NCBI RefSeq assembly: GCF_001439805.1 | Contig: NZ_JYLK01000016.1 | Span: forward strand, 1 to 64,000 | From: Pseudomonas trivialis | GTDB taxonomy: Bacteria; Pseudomonadota; Gammaproteobacteria; Pseudomonadales; Pseudomonadaceae | DNA length: 64,000 nt | Reading direction: 5' to 3' | Part shown: in pieces, positions 16,427-24,708 of the stretch | Layout: every line of letters starts with the position of its first letter | How positions within the stretch are numbered: the first letter of the stretch is position 1 | Notes under the pieces: model-generated | Databases searched by the model: none | What the model saw: only the letters and a program-made list of their open reading frames with translations | Told to the model about the DNA's origin: nothing | Made by a program: the position numbers and the translations under genes

Positions 16427-17620
16427 TCAGACCTGCGCCTGCTCGGCCCGCGCCCGTTGCAGGCGCTGGGTCGACACGGCAATGGTCACCGCGAGTACAC
16501 CGCACAGGCTGATGACCATCGCCATCGGCAGCGCGGTGCCATCGTGCAACATCCCCACCAACGACGCGGCCCCCGCCGCCACGCCGAACTGAATGCACCC
16601 CAGCAACGCCGAAGCACTGCCGGCCCGGGCGCCCTGCCCGGTCATGGCACAGGCCGAGGTGTTCGGCAAAATACAGCCCAGGCTGGCGATGCAGATAAAC
16701 AGCGGCACCAGCAGCGGCCACAGCGCCTCGGTGCGCAACGCGGCGATGCCCAACAGCGTCAGCGCCGCCAACGCATACAACCATACGGTACGCGACAGCA
16801 GGAACGCCGGCCCACGTTTGGCCAGCAGCCGCGCATTCACCTGCGCCATCAGGATAAAGCCCGCCGCATTGGAGCCGAACAGCCAGCCGTAATGCTCGGG
16901 CGCCACGCCATAGAGCTTGATGAAGACGAACGGTGAACCGGCGATGTAGGCAAACATCCCGGCAATCGAAATGCCGCCGGTCAGGGCGTAACCGAGGTAG
17001 ACGCGGTCCGAGAGCAACGCGGCGTAACGACGCAACGATCCGGACAACGGTTGGCGCGCCTGATGGGCCGGGAAGGTTTCCGGCAACCCCACCGCCACCG
17101 CGATGGCGGCCAGTGCGCTGAACAGCGACAACGCCAGAAAGATCGACTGCCAGCCCCACAAGCCGACCATGACCCCGCCCGCCAACGGCGCCAGGATCGG
17201 CGCCAGGCCGGTCACCAGCATCAGTTGCGAATACACCTTGGCCGAGCCTATGGCATCGCACTTGTCACTGACCACCGCGCGGGAAATCACCATGCCCGCG
17301 CACCCGCCCAGGGCCTGCACGAAGCGCGCGCCGATCAGCCACTCCAGGGATGGCGCATAGGCGCAGGCACAAGACGCGAGGGTAAACAGGATCACGCCGC
17401 TGAGCAGCGGCACGCGGCGCCCGAAGCGGTCGGCCAGCGGGCCGTAGATCAATTGACCAATGGCCAAGCCTGCGAAATACACCGCCAGGGTCAGCTGGAT
17501 ATGTTTTTCATCGGTGGCAAACGCCGTGGCCATGGCCGGAAAGCCTGGCAGGTAAAAATCGATCGACAACGGCGCGAAGGCGCTCAAGGCGCCCAGGATC
17601 AGGATTATGCGAAGGTTCAT
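16427..17620 (-). CDS. Bcr/CflA-family drug-resistance MFS transporter
   Basis: A 397-residue 12-TM major facilitator of the DHA1 Bcr/CflA group. The N-terminus has ILGALSAFAPLSIDFYLPGFP, the TM1 signature of this group. Motif A is YGPLADRFGRR and motif C-like RFVQALGGCAGMVISRAVVSD is in TM4-5. These proteins export antibiotics such as bicyclomycin or chloramphenicol, sulfonamides or dipeptides using the proton gradient. The gene converges with the quinone-reductase gene. No neighbouring gene suggests a substrate. Start ATG at 17620. Confidence 0.88.
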   Translation of the reverse strand: MNLRIILILGALSAFAPLSIDFYLPGFPAMATAFATDEKHIQLTLAVYFAGLAIGQLIYGPLADRFGRRVPLLSGVILFTLASCACAYAPSLEWLIGARFVQALGGCAGMVISRAVVSDKCDAIGSAKVYSQLMLVTGLAPILAPLAGGVMVGLWGWQSIFLALSLFSALAAIAVAVGLPETFPAHQARQPLSGSLRRYAALLSDRVYLGYALTGGISIAGMFAYIAGSPFVFIKLYGVAPEHYGWLFGSNAAGFILMAQVNARLLAKRGPAFLLSRTVWLYALAALTLLGIAALRTEALWPLLVPLFICIASLGCILPNTSACAMTGQGARAGSASALLGCIQFGVAAGAASLVGMLHDGTALPMAMVISLCGVLAVTIAVSTQRLQRARAEQAQV

Positions 17621-17824
17621 CAGACACCCAAGTGAGTCGGCAGCCCGATAGTCTAGCTGCGGGTGAGCCTCTTGGATAGAACGATAGCTCGCTAACTATT
17701 GAAGTTCAGACGCCTCTGTAGCCTTCTTCCCATCAAGTTCCAGCCACATCGGCCGGGCTGGTATTTGCACGCGCGGTCGGCCAAGCTGCACCTACCTTTG
17801 CATCTGAACCATGGAGCATTCGCC

Positions 17825-18205
17825 ATGCGCTGGTCGTCTTTCGCCGTTGCCGGCCTGCTGAGCCTGTCTACCGCTGCGCCCCTGGCCAGTGCCGCACAGG
17901 ATTACGCAGTGCTGATCATTTCCCGTGAACGCCTGGAAGTGCCGACCACTTGCGAAATCGGCCTCTACATCCAGGACCAACTGGCCGGCCGCCTGTTCCA
18001 GGAAGAGTCCACCTCATTCAACCTGCCGCCGGGCGACGTGTCGCTGCGCCTCAAGCTGCTGCCGGGCCAGACCCCGGGTTGCCTGCCGGGCCTGCTTGCG
18101 CCGCCCGCGCAGAACATCACGCTCAAGGCCGGCGACATACGCAAGTTGCGTATTGCCCAAGGGCCGGACGGCATGTACCTCAAGGCCGCAGAACTCGATT
18201 ACTGA
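17825..18205 (+). CDS. Small secreted protein of unknown function beside the copper module
   Basis: A 126-residue protein with a Sec signal peptide (MRW, hydrophobic core LLSLSTAAP, probable cleavage after ASA near residue 23). The mature part is about 103 residues with two cysteines (CEIGLYIQD and GCLPG) that could form a disulfide, and reads as a small beta-rich domain (YAVLIISRERLEV, FNLPPGDVSLRLKLLPGQ). The ATG at 17825 has GGAG upstream; the longer frame from 17699 is not supported. It ends 7 bp before the CueR-type operator of copA, so it is not downstream of that promoter. I do not recognise a family. A copper link is only positional. Confidence 0.72.
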   Translation: MRWSSFAVAGLLSLSTAAPLASAAQDYAVLIISRERLEVPTTCEIGLYIQDQLAGRLFQEESTSFNLPPGDVSLRLKLLPGQTPGCLPGLLAPPAQNITLKAGDIRKLRIAQGPDGMYLKAAELDY

Positions 18206-18212
18206 CACATCC

Positions 18213-18246
18213 ACCTTGACCTTCCCCACAGGTCAAGGTTGATGCT
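18213..18246 (+). promoter_or_regulatory. CueR-type copper-responsive promoter of copA
   Basis: A perfect 10-bp dyad (ACCTTGACCT at 18213-18222, AGGTCAAGGT at 18230-18239) with a 7-bp spacer. It overlaps a -35 TTGACC (18216-18221) and a weak -10 GATGCT (18241-18246) at the overlong 19-bp spacing that defines MerR-family activated promoters. It sits 29 bp ahead of the copA start, and the operon's second gene is cueR. Confidence 0.82.
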
Positions 18247-18274
18247 GGGGCAACTTCCCCTGGAGGACTGCCCC

Positions 18275-20467
18275 ATGAACCGATCCACCCCCTTTGACCT
18301 GCCCATCAGCGGCATGAGTTGCGCCAGCTGTGCCGGCCGGGTCGAACGCGCGCTGGGCCAGGTGCCGGGTGTGCACAGCGTCAGCGTCAACCTGGCCAGC
18401 GAGCGCGCCCATGTCAGAGTGCTCGGCCCCATGGACCCTGGCGTATTGATCGCCGCCGTCGAAAAGGCCGGCTACACCGCCGTCCTGCCCCAAACTCACC
18501 TCGACACCCAGGCCGACCAGGCCCGGCACCTGCACCGCGAGCGCTGGGCGTTGCTGCTGGCGATTGCGCTGGCGCTGCCCCTGGTGCTGCCGATGCTGGT
18601 GCAACCCTTCGGTCTGCACTGGATGCTCCCGGCCTGGGCGCAGTTCGCCCTGGCCACGCCGGTACAGTTCATCCTCGGTGCGCGCTTTTACAGCGCCGCG
18701 TGGAAGGCCGTGCGGGCCGGCAGCGGCAACATGGACCTGCTGGTGGCCATTGGCACCAGCGCCGCGTACGGCCTGAGCGTCCATCAATGGCTGAGCGCCG
18801 CCGCGCCGCACTTGTATTTCGAAGCCTCTGCGGTGGTGATCGCCCTGGTGCTGCTCGGCAAACACCTGGAAAGCCGCGCCAGGCGCCAGACTGCCAGCGC
18901 CATCCGTGCCCTGGAGGCCCTGCGCCCGGAGCGGGCGGTGCGCGTGCGGGACGGACGTGAAGAAAGCGTCGCCATCCACCAGCTCAAGCGCCACGACCTG
19001 GTCATGGTCAAGCCCGGCGAGCGCTTCCCGGTGGACGGTGAAGTGGTGGACGGCCACAGCCACGCCGACGAAGCGCTGATCAGCGGCGAAAGCCTGCCGG
19101 TGCCCAAACAGCCGGGCGACCCGGTTACCGGCGGCGCCATCAATGGCGAAGGCCGCCTGCTGGTGCGCACCCTGGCCCTTGGCGCAGAAAGCGTGCTGGC
19201 GCGGATCATTCGCCTGGTGGAAGACGCCCAGGCGGCGAAGGCGCCCATCCAGAAACAGGTGGATAAAGTCAGCCAGGTGTTCGTCCCGGCGGTGCTGGCG
19301 CTGGCGTTGATCACCCTGGTGGGCTGGTGGCTGTACGGCGCGCCGCTGGAAACCGCGATCATCAATGCGGTCGCCGTGCTGGTGATCGCCTGCCCCTGCG
19401 CCCTGGGGTTGGCCACGCCCACCGCGATCATGGCCGGCACCGGCGTCGCCGCGCGTCACGGCATTCTGATCAAGGATGCCCAAGCGCTGGAGCGCGCCCA
19501 TGCCGTAAGCACCGTGGTGTTCGACAAGACCGGTACCCTCACCAGCGGCGCGCCAACCATTGCGCACCTGGTGGCGGTGGAGGGCAACGCGTCACAGCTG
19601 CTGCAACAGGCCGGCGCGTTGCAACGTGGCAGCCAGCACCCGTTGGCCAGGGCGGTACTGGATGCCTGCAACGAACAGGGTCTGCCCGTCGCCGACGCGA
19701 GTGCCAGCCAATCCCTCACCGGGCGCGGCATGACCGGCACCGTCGACGGTCGGCAACTGGCGCTGGGCAACACGCGCATGCTGCAAGAACACGGCTTGAG
19801 CACAGGCGAACTGGCAACCCGCGCCAGCGCCTGGGAAGCCGAAGGTCGTACCCTGTCCTGGCTGATCGAACAAGGCGCGCAACCGCGCGTGCTCGGGCTG
19901 TTCGCCTTCGGCGATACGCTCAAGCCCGGCGCGCTGGCGGCGGTGCAAGCGCTCAAGGCGCAACACATCAGCAGCCACTTGCTCACCGGCGACAATCGCG
20001 GCAGCGCGCAGGCCGTGGCCCAGGCGCTGGGTATTGAGGAGGTGTACGCGCAGGTGCTGCCCGCCGAGAAAGCCGCGATTATCGCGCAGCTGAAAAAAAC
20101 CGGGGTGGTGGCGATGATCGGCGACGGCATCAACGACGCCCCGGCCCTGGCCGCTGCCGATATCGGCATTGCCATGGGCGGCGGCACCGATGTGGCCATG
20201 CACGCTGCCGGTATCACCCTGATGCGCGGCGACCCGCGCCTGGTGCCGGCGGCGCTGCAGATCTGCCGCAAAACCTGTGCAAAAATCCGCCAGAACCTGT
20301 TCTGGGCCTTTGTGTTTAACGTGATTGGTATTCCGCTGGCGGCATTCGGCCTGCTCAACCCGGTGATTGCCGGCGCGGCGATGGCCTTGTCCAGCGTCAG
20401 CGTAGTGAGCAATGCGCTACTGTTGAACACCTGGAAACCGCAGCACCTGGAGGACAAACACCCATGA
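18275..20467 (+). CDS. copA: Copper-exporting P1B-type ATPase
   Basis: A 730-residue heavy-metal P-type ATPase that pumps Cu(I) from cytoplasm to periplasm. One N-terminal metal-binding domain is present (GMSCASC, C16 and C19). The transmembrane metal site is C373-P-C375 in IACPCALGLATPTA, the phosphorylated aspartate is D417 in DKTGT, and GDGINDAPA is the hinge motif. The ATG at 18275 follows GGAGG by eight bases; an in-frame TTG at 18239 falls inside the operator and is rejected. The gene overlaps cueR by four bases (ATGA) and is driven by the CueR-type promoter at 18213-18246, so copper should induce its own exporter and regulator together. Confidence 0.95.
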   Translation: MNRSTPFDLPISGMSCASCAGRVERALGQVPGVHSVSVNLASERAHVRVLGPMDPGVLIAAVEKAGYTAVLPQTHLDTQADQARHLHRERWALLLAIALALPLVLPMLVQPFGLHWMLPAWAQFALATPVQFILGARFYSAAWKAVRAGSGNMDLLVAIGTSAAYGLSVHQWLSAAAPHLYFEASAVVIALVLLGKHLESRARRQTASAIRALEALRPERAVRVRDGREESVAIHQLKRHDLVMVKPGERFPVDGEVVDGHSHADEALISGESLPVPKQPGDPVTGGAINGEGRLLVRTLALGAESVLARIIRLVEDAQAAKAPIQKQVDKVSQVFVPAVLALALITLVGWWLYGAPLETAIINAVAVLVIACPCALGLATPTAIMAGTGVAARHGILIKDAQALERAHAVSTVVFDKTGTLTSGAPTIAHLVAVEGNASQLLQQAGALQRGSQHPLARAVLDACNEQGLPVADASASQSLTGRGMTGTVDGRQLALGNTRMLQEHGLSTGELATRASAWEAEGRTLSWLIEQGAQPRVLGLFAFGDTLKPGALAAVQALKAQHISSHLLTGDNRGSAQAVAQALGIEEVYAQVLPAEKAAIIAQLKKTGVVAMIGDGINDAPALAAADIGIAMGGGTDVAMHAAGITLMRGDPRLVPAALQICRKTCAKIRQNLFWAFVFNVIGIPLAAFGLLNPVIAGAAMALSSVSVVSNALLLNTWKPQHLEDKHP

Positions 20468-20865
20468 ACATCGGCCAAGCTGCTCGCCACAGTGGCCTGA
20501 GCGCAAAGATGATTCGCTACTACGAATCCATCGGCCTGCTCGAAGCCGCCCAGCGCACCGACAGTGGCTACCGCGTATACGGCGCGCAGGACCTGCACAC
20601 CCTGGCGTTCATCAAACGCTCGCGGGACCTTGGGTTTTCATTGGAAGAGGTCGGCAAGTTGCTGACCCTGTGGCAGGACCGGCAACGCGCCAGCGCCGAT
20701 GTAAAGGCACTGGCGCGTCAGCATATCGAGGCGTTGAACCAGAAGATTCTGGAGCTTGGGCAACTGCGCGACACCCTGCAGGACCTGATGGATCACTGCC
20801 AAGGCGACCACCGGCCGGACTGCCCGATCCTCAAGGAGTTGGCGTCCGGAAGCTGTTGCGCCTGA
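20464..20865 (+). CDS. cueR: Copper-responsive MerR-family regulator CueR
   Basis: A 133-residue MerR-family activator. The winged HTH begins MNIGQAARHSGLSAKMIRYY with the typical SGYRVYG wing, followed by a dimerisation helix. The metal loop has C112 and C120, the same positions as the Cu(I)-binding cysteines of E. coli CueR, and the C-terminus ends GSCCA, also common in CueR proteins. It is translationally coupled to copA (4-bp overlap). Having the regulator downstream in the same operon makes its expression copper-inducible, unlike E. coli. A strong bidirectional terminator follows at 20891-20925. Confidence 0.94.
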   Translation: MNIGQAARHSGLSAKMIRYYESIGLLEAAQRTDSGYRVYGAQDLHTLAFIKRSRDLGFSLEEVGKLLTLWQDRQRASADVKALARQHIEALNQKILELGQLRDTLQDLMDHCQGDHRPDCPILKELASGSCCA

Positions 20866-20890
20866 AGATCTTAATGACACACCACGAACC

Positions 20891-20925
20891 AATGTGGGAG
20901 GGGGCTTGCTCCCTCCCACATTTTT
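20891..20925. terminator. Bidirectional terminator of the REP-hairpin type
   Basis: A near-perfect stem (AATGTGGGAGGG with its complement) around GGCTTGCT is followed by TTTTT on the plus strand. It separates convergent cueR and the RIO-kinase gene and belongs to the GTGGGAGGGGGCTTGC family. Confidence 0.82.
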
Positions 20926-20945
20926 AATCTTCATTTATCTGAAGA

Positions 20946-21845
20946 TCACTGCATCCACGGCGGCGGCGGTGGCTCGTCGGATCCCTTGCTCGGTGGCGCA
21001 TCATCCGCCGCCCGAATCGCCTGCTTGCGCGCTTCATCCAGCCGCGCCGCTTCGATTTCGCGGATCACACCGCCCACGTCCGCCAGCTCTTCCGGCTCGT
21101 CGAACTCACCGGTCAACACGCTGGCCGGGTGCAGGGTGCCGGCTTCGTACAACGCCCACATTTCCTTGGCGTATTTGGTCGCCTTCAACTCCGGGGCAAA
21201 ACGCCCGAAGTAGGACGCCATGTTGCCCACATCGCGCTCGAGCATGCTGAACGCGTGGTTGTTGCCCGCCGCATCCACCGCCTGAGGCAGGTCGATGATC
21301 ACCGGGCCCGTAGGCGTGAGCAGTACGTTGAACTCGGACAGGTCACCGTGCACCAGGCCGGTACACAGCATCAGCACGATCTGGGAGATCAGGAAGGCGT
21401 GGTATTCGCGCGCCTGATCCGGGTCCAGGGTCACGTCGTTCAGACGCGGCGCTGCATCACCGTATTCATCGGCCACCAGTTCCATCAACAGCACGCCTTC
21501 GAGAAAGTCGTACGGCTTGGGCACGCGAACGCCCGCACCGGCCAGGCGGAACAATGCCGCCACTTCCGCGTTCTGCCAGGCGTCTTCGGTTTCTTTCTTG
21601 CCGAACTTGGAGCCCTTGGCCATGGCCCGGGCCTGGCGGCTGTTGCGGACCTTGCGGCCCTCCTGGTATTCGGACGCCTGACGAAAACTTCGTTTATTCG
21701 CCTCCTTGTAAACCTTGGCGCAACGCAATTCGTTGCCGCAGCGCACCACATAAACAGCTGCTTCTTTACCACTCATCAGAGGGCGCAGCACTTCGTCGAC
21801 CAGACCGTCTTCGATCAGGGGTTCAATGCGTTTAGGAGTCTTCAT
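20946..21845 (-). CDS. RIO-type serine protein kinase
   Basis: A 299-residue protein kinase of the RIO/ABC1 type, the bacterial RIO1-like group typified by PA4780 of P. aeruginosa. Visible elements are the P-loop-like SGKEAAVYVV (25-34), the ATP-binding lysine K44 in CAKVYKE, the catalytic loop VHGDLSEFN with D168, and the metal-binding IDLPQAVD with D185. The C-terminal 50 residues are charged and end in a proline run before WMQ. Archaeal and eukaryotic relatives act in ribosome maturation; the bacterial substrates are not known to me. It is convergent with cueR and lies downstream of the thiolase gene on the same strand. Confidence 0.9.
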   Translation of the reverse strand: MKTPKRIEPLIEDGLVDEVLRPLMSGKEAAVYVVRCGNELRCAKVYKEANKRSFRQASEYQEGRKVRNSRQARAMAKGSKFGKKETEDAWQNAEVAALFRLAGAGVRVPKPYDFLEGVLLMELVADEYGDAAPRLNDVTLDPDQAREYHAFLISQIVLMLCTGLVHGDLSEFNVLLTPTGPVIIDLPQAVDAAGNNHAFSMLERDVGNMASYFGRFAPELKATKYAKEMWALYEAGTLHPASVLTGEFDEPEELADVGGVIREIEAARLDEARKQAIRAADDAPPSKGSDEPPPPPWMQ

Positions 21846-21979
21846 CAGCTTTTATTGTGGGTCCTTTATTACCAAATACGCGTATGGCACTCGTTATACG
21901 GCAATCGGCGCGCCGGTGGGAGAGGCGACCGACCTTTGACCACCCAAGAATGCATCCTGTGTGCCAATTTCACTGCCCA

Positions 21980-23257
21980 TCAACGTTCAATGATGGCAGT
22001 CACCCCCTGACCGCCGGCGGCACAAATCGAAATCAGTCCGCGCCCCTTGCCCGCTGCGTCGAGCAACTTGGCCAGGCTGGCGACGATCCGCCCACCGGTC
22101 GCCGCAAACGGGTGCCCGGCGGCCAGGGAGCTGCCCTTGACGTTCAGCCGGCTGCGGTCGATAGCCCCCAGCGGCGCGTCCAGCCCCAGGTGCGTCCGGC
22201 AATAGTCGGCGTCTTCCCAGGCCTTGAGCGTGCACAGCACCTGGGCGGCGAACGCTTCGTGGATTTCGTAGTAATCAAAGTCCTGCAGCGTCAGACCATT
22301 CCTCGCCAACAGGCGCGGCACCGCGTACACCGGCGCCATCAACAGGCCCTCGGCGCCGTTGACGAAATCCACTGCCGCCGCTTCGCCGTCGCGCAGGTAC
22401 GCCAGAATCGGCAAGCCGCGCTCACGGGCCCAGGCTTCGCTGCCCAGCAACACCAGGGATGCACCATCGGTGAGCGGTGTGGAGTTGCCGGCGGTGAGCG
22501 TGCCTTTTTCACTGCGCTCGAAGGCAGGCTTGAGCGCGGCGAGTTTTTCCAGGGTCAGGTCGGGGCGCAGGTTGTTGTCACGGGTGAGCCCCATAAACGG
22601 TGTGAGCAAATCGTTGTGCCAGCCTTCGGCATAAGCAGCGGCCATTTTCCGGTGACTCTCAAGGGCCAGCTGGTCCTGCTCGGCGCGGGGGATCTGCCAA
22701 GTCTGCGCCATCAATTCACAGTGCTGGCCCATCGACATCTTGGTGCGCGGTTCACCATTGCGCGGCAGCTCGGGCTTGAGGTGCTGCGGGCGAAGTTGTA
22801 ACAGGACTTTTAATTTATCCGCCAGAGACCTGGCGCGATTGGCCTGCAGCAGGATCTTGCGCAGCCCTTCATTCACGCCAATCGGCGCGTCCGAGGTGGT
22901 GTCGACGCCGCCGGCAATACCGCACTCGATCTGGCCCAGAGCGATCTTGTTGGCCACCAGCAACGCCGCCTCCAGCCCCGTGCCGCAGGCCTGCTGGATA
23001 TCATAGGCCGGCGTCTGCGGCGACAGCCGCGAGCCCAGGACGCACTCGCGGGTGAGGTTGAAGTCGCGCGAATGCTTGAGCACAGCGCCGGCAACCACTT
23101 CGCCAATGCGCTGGCCGTGCAGGTCGTAGCGTTCAATCAAGCCTTCCAGCGCAGCGGTCAGCATCGCCTGGTTGCTCGCCGTGGCGTAAGGGCCATTGGA
23201 GCGGGCAAACGGAATGCGGTTACCGCCAATGATCGCCACACGGCGCAATTGAGTCAT
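21980..23257 (-). CDS. Acetyl-CoA C-acetyltransferase (thiolase, FadI-like)
   Basis: A 425-residue thiolase. The acyl-enzyme cysteine is C91 in QQACGTGLEAA; the base residues are H382 in GHPFAATG and C412 in SICAAGGQG. The length and the long insertion around residues 125-160 resemble the FadI/trifunctional-beta-like branch rather than biosynthetic PhaA. It is divergent (105 bp) from a FabG-like reductase plus MaoC-like hydratase pair. Together thiolase, ketoacyl reductase and hydratase could form a beta-oxidation-like or chain-extending cycle. GGAG lies six bases before the ATG at 23257. The physiological substrate chain length is not visible. Confidence 0.9.
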   Translation of the reverse strand: MTQLRRVAIIGGNRIPFARSNGPYATASNQAMLTAALEGLIERYDLHGQRIGEVVAGAVLKHSRDFNLTRECVLGSRLSPQTPAYDIQQACGTGLEAALLVANKIALGQIECGIAGGVDTTSDAPIGVNEGLRKILLQANRARSLADKLKVLLQLRPQHLKPELPRNGEPRTKMSMGQHCELMAQTWQIPRAEQDQLALESHRKMAAAYAEGWHNDLLTPFMGLTRDNNLRPDLTLEKLAALKPAFERSEKGTLTAGNSTPLTDGASLVLLGSEAWARERGLPILAYLRDGEAAAVDFVNGAEGLLMAPVYAVPRLLARNGLTLQDFDYYEIHEAFAAQVLCTLKAWEDADYCRTHLGLDAPLGAIDRSRLNVKGSSLAAGHPFAATGGRIVASLAKLLDAAGKGRGLISICAAGGQGVTAIIER

Positions 23258-23362
23258 AAGAAGCTCCCTCTGTCGGTTGCGGGCTGGATCACTGAGCCTA
23301 GTCGAACGACTGCTACCCTGGAAGGGTCAACCGTTTGAACCCCAGCCCTCGGAGAGCGTTCC

Positions 23363-24706
23363 ATGTCTGACCGTTATATCGACTTCGCCAACTCAAGCCT
23401 CGGCCATCGCCTGGTCGCCGCCATTGGCCTGCCGTCACCGGTGCGGCTGGAACGCTGGCAAGCCGGGCGCCTGCGTCCGGTGGAGGGAGCGCTGTTGCTG
23501 AGCGGCGGCGCGCTGGCCGACAAGGTGCAGGCCTTTGCCCACAAATTTACCGACGCCACTTACCGCTATGGCACCGAGGCCTCGACCTGGATTCCCGGCC
23601 ACGGTCCCACACTCAAGGCGGTGGTGTTCGACGCCAGCGGCTTGCAGCACACCGATCAGCTCAAGCAACTGCGCGAGTTCTTCCAGCCGCTGCTCAAGAA
23701 CCTCGACTACAGCGCCCACCTGGTGATCCTCGGTCGCGCGCCGGAATGCCTCGGCGATCCGTTTGCCGCCAGCGCCCAGCGCGCCCTCGAAGGGTTCAGC
23801 CGTTCCCTGGCCAAGGAGCTGCGCAGCGGCGGTGTGCTGCAGTTGCTGTATGTCGGCGAGGGGGCTGAAGACCAGTTGGAAGGTGCGCTGAGGTTTTTCC
23901 TCTCGCCCAAAAGCGCCTACATTTCGGGCCAGGTGCTGCGCCTGCAAGCCTGCGCAACGCCAGTGGAGGACTGGACGCGGCCACTGGCCGGGCGCAAGGC
24001 GCTGGTCACCGGCGCCGCACGCGGGATTGGCGCCTCCATCGCCGAAACCCTGGCCCGCGATGGCGCCGAGGTGATCCTGCTGGACGTGCCCCAGGCCAAG
24101 GCCGACCTCGACGCCCTGGCCGCGCGCCTCAGCGCGCGCACCATCACCCTGGATATCTGCGCCGAAGACGCCGCCGCCCAGTTGATCGAACACCTGCCCG
24201 ACGGCCTCGACATCCTGCTGCACAACGCCGGCATCACACGCGACAAGACCCTGGCCAACATGACCCCGGAATACTGGGACGCCGTGCTGGCAGTCAATCT
24301 CAATGCGCCGCAGGTGCTGACCAAGGCCCTGCTCGACAGCGGCACCCTGCACGACAACGCGCGCGTGGTGCTGCTGGCCTCCATCAGCGGCATCGCCGGC
24401 AACCGCGGGCAGACCAACTACGCCGCAAGCAAGGCTGGCCTGATCGGCCTGGCCCAAGCCTGGGCACCGCTGTTGCAGCAACGAGGCATCAGCATCAATG
24501 CCGTGGCGCCGGGGTTTATCGAAACCCAGATGACCGCACATATTCCGTTCGGCCTGCGTGAGGCCGGGCGACGCATGAGTTCACTGGGCCAAGGCGGCCT
24601 GCCCCAGGATGTCGCCGAAGCCGTGGCATGGCTCGGCCAGCCGGGGTCCGGCGCGGTCACCGGCCAGGCCCTGCGGGTCTGTGGGCAAAGTCTTCTGGGA
24701 GCGTAA
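23363..24706 (+). CDS. 3-oxoacyl-ACP reductase-like SDR, long form (FabG4-like)
   Basis: A 447-residue protein of the high-molecular-weight FabG type. Residues about 1-205 form a degenerate N-terminal Rossmann-like domain. Residues about 212-447 form a full SDR domain with GAARGIGASIAE, NNAG-equivalent HNAG, and catalytic Y353/K357 in YAASKAG. Such proteins reduce 3-oxoacyl-CoA/ACP with NAD(P)H; mycobacterial FabG4 is the known example. The gene is followed after two bases by a MaoC-like hydratase gene and is divergent from a thiolase gene, giving a coherent set for fatty-acyl interconversion. GGAG lies eight bases before the ATG at 23363. Confidence 0.9.
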   Translation: MSDRYIDFANSSLGHRLVAAIGLPSPVRLERWQAGRLRPVEGALLLSGGALADKVQAFAHKFTDATYRYGTEASTWIPGHGPTLKAVVFDASGLQHTDQLKQLREFFQPLLKNLDYSAHLVILGRAPECLGDPFAASAQRALEGFSRSLAKELRSGGVLQLLYVGEGAEDQLEGALRFFLSPKSAYISGQVLRLQACATPVEDWTRPLAGRKALVTGAARGIGASIAETLARDGAEVILLDVPQAKADLDALAARLSARTITLDICAEDAAAQLIEHLPDGLDILLHNAGITRDKTLANMTPEYWDAVLAVNLNAPQVLTKALLDSGTLHDNARVVLLASISGIAGNRGQTNYAASKAGLIGLAQAWAPLLQQRGISINAVAPGFIETQMTAHIPFGLREAGRRMSSLGQGGLPQDVAEAVAWLGQPGSGAVTGQALRVCGQSLLGA

Positions 24707-24708
24707 GC

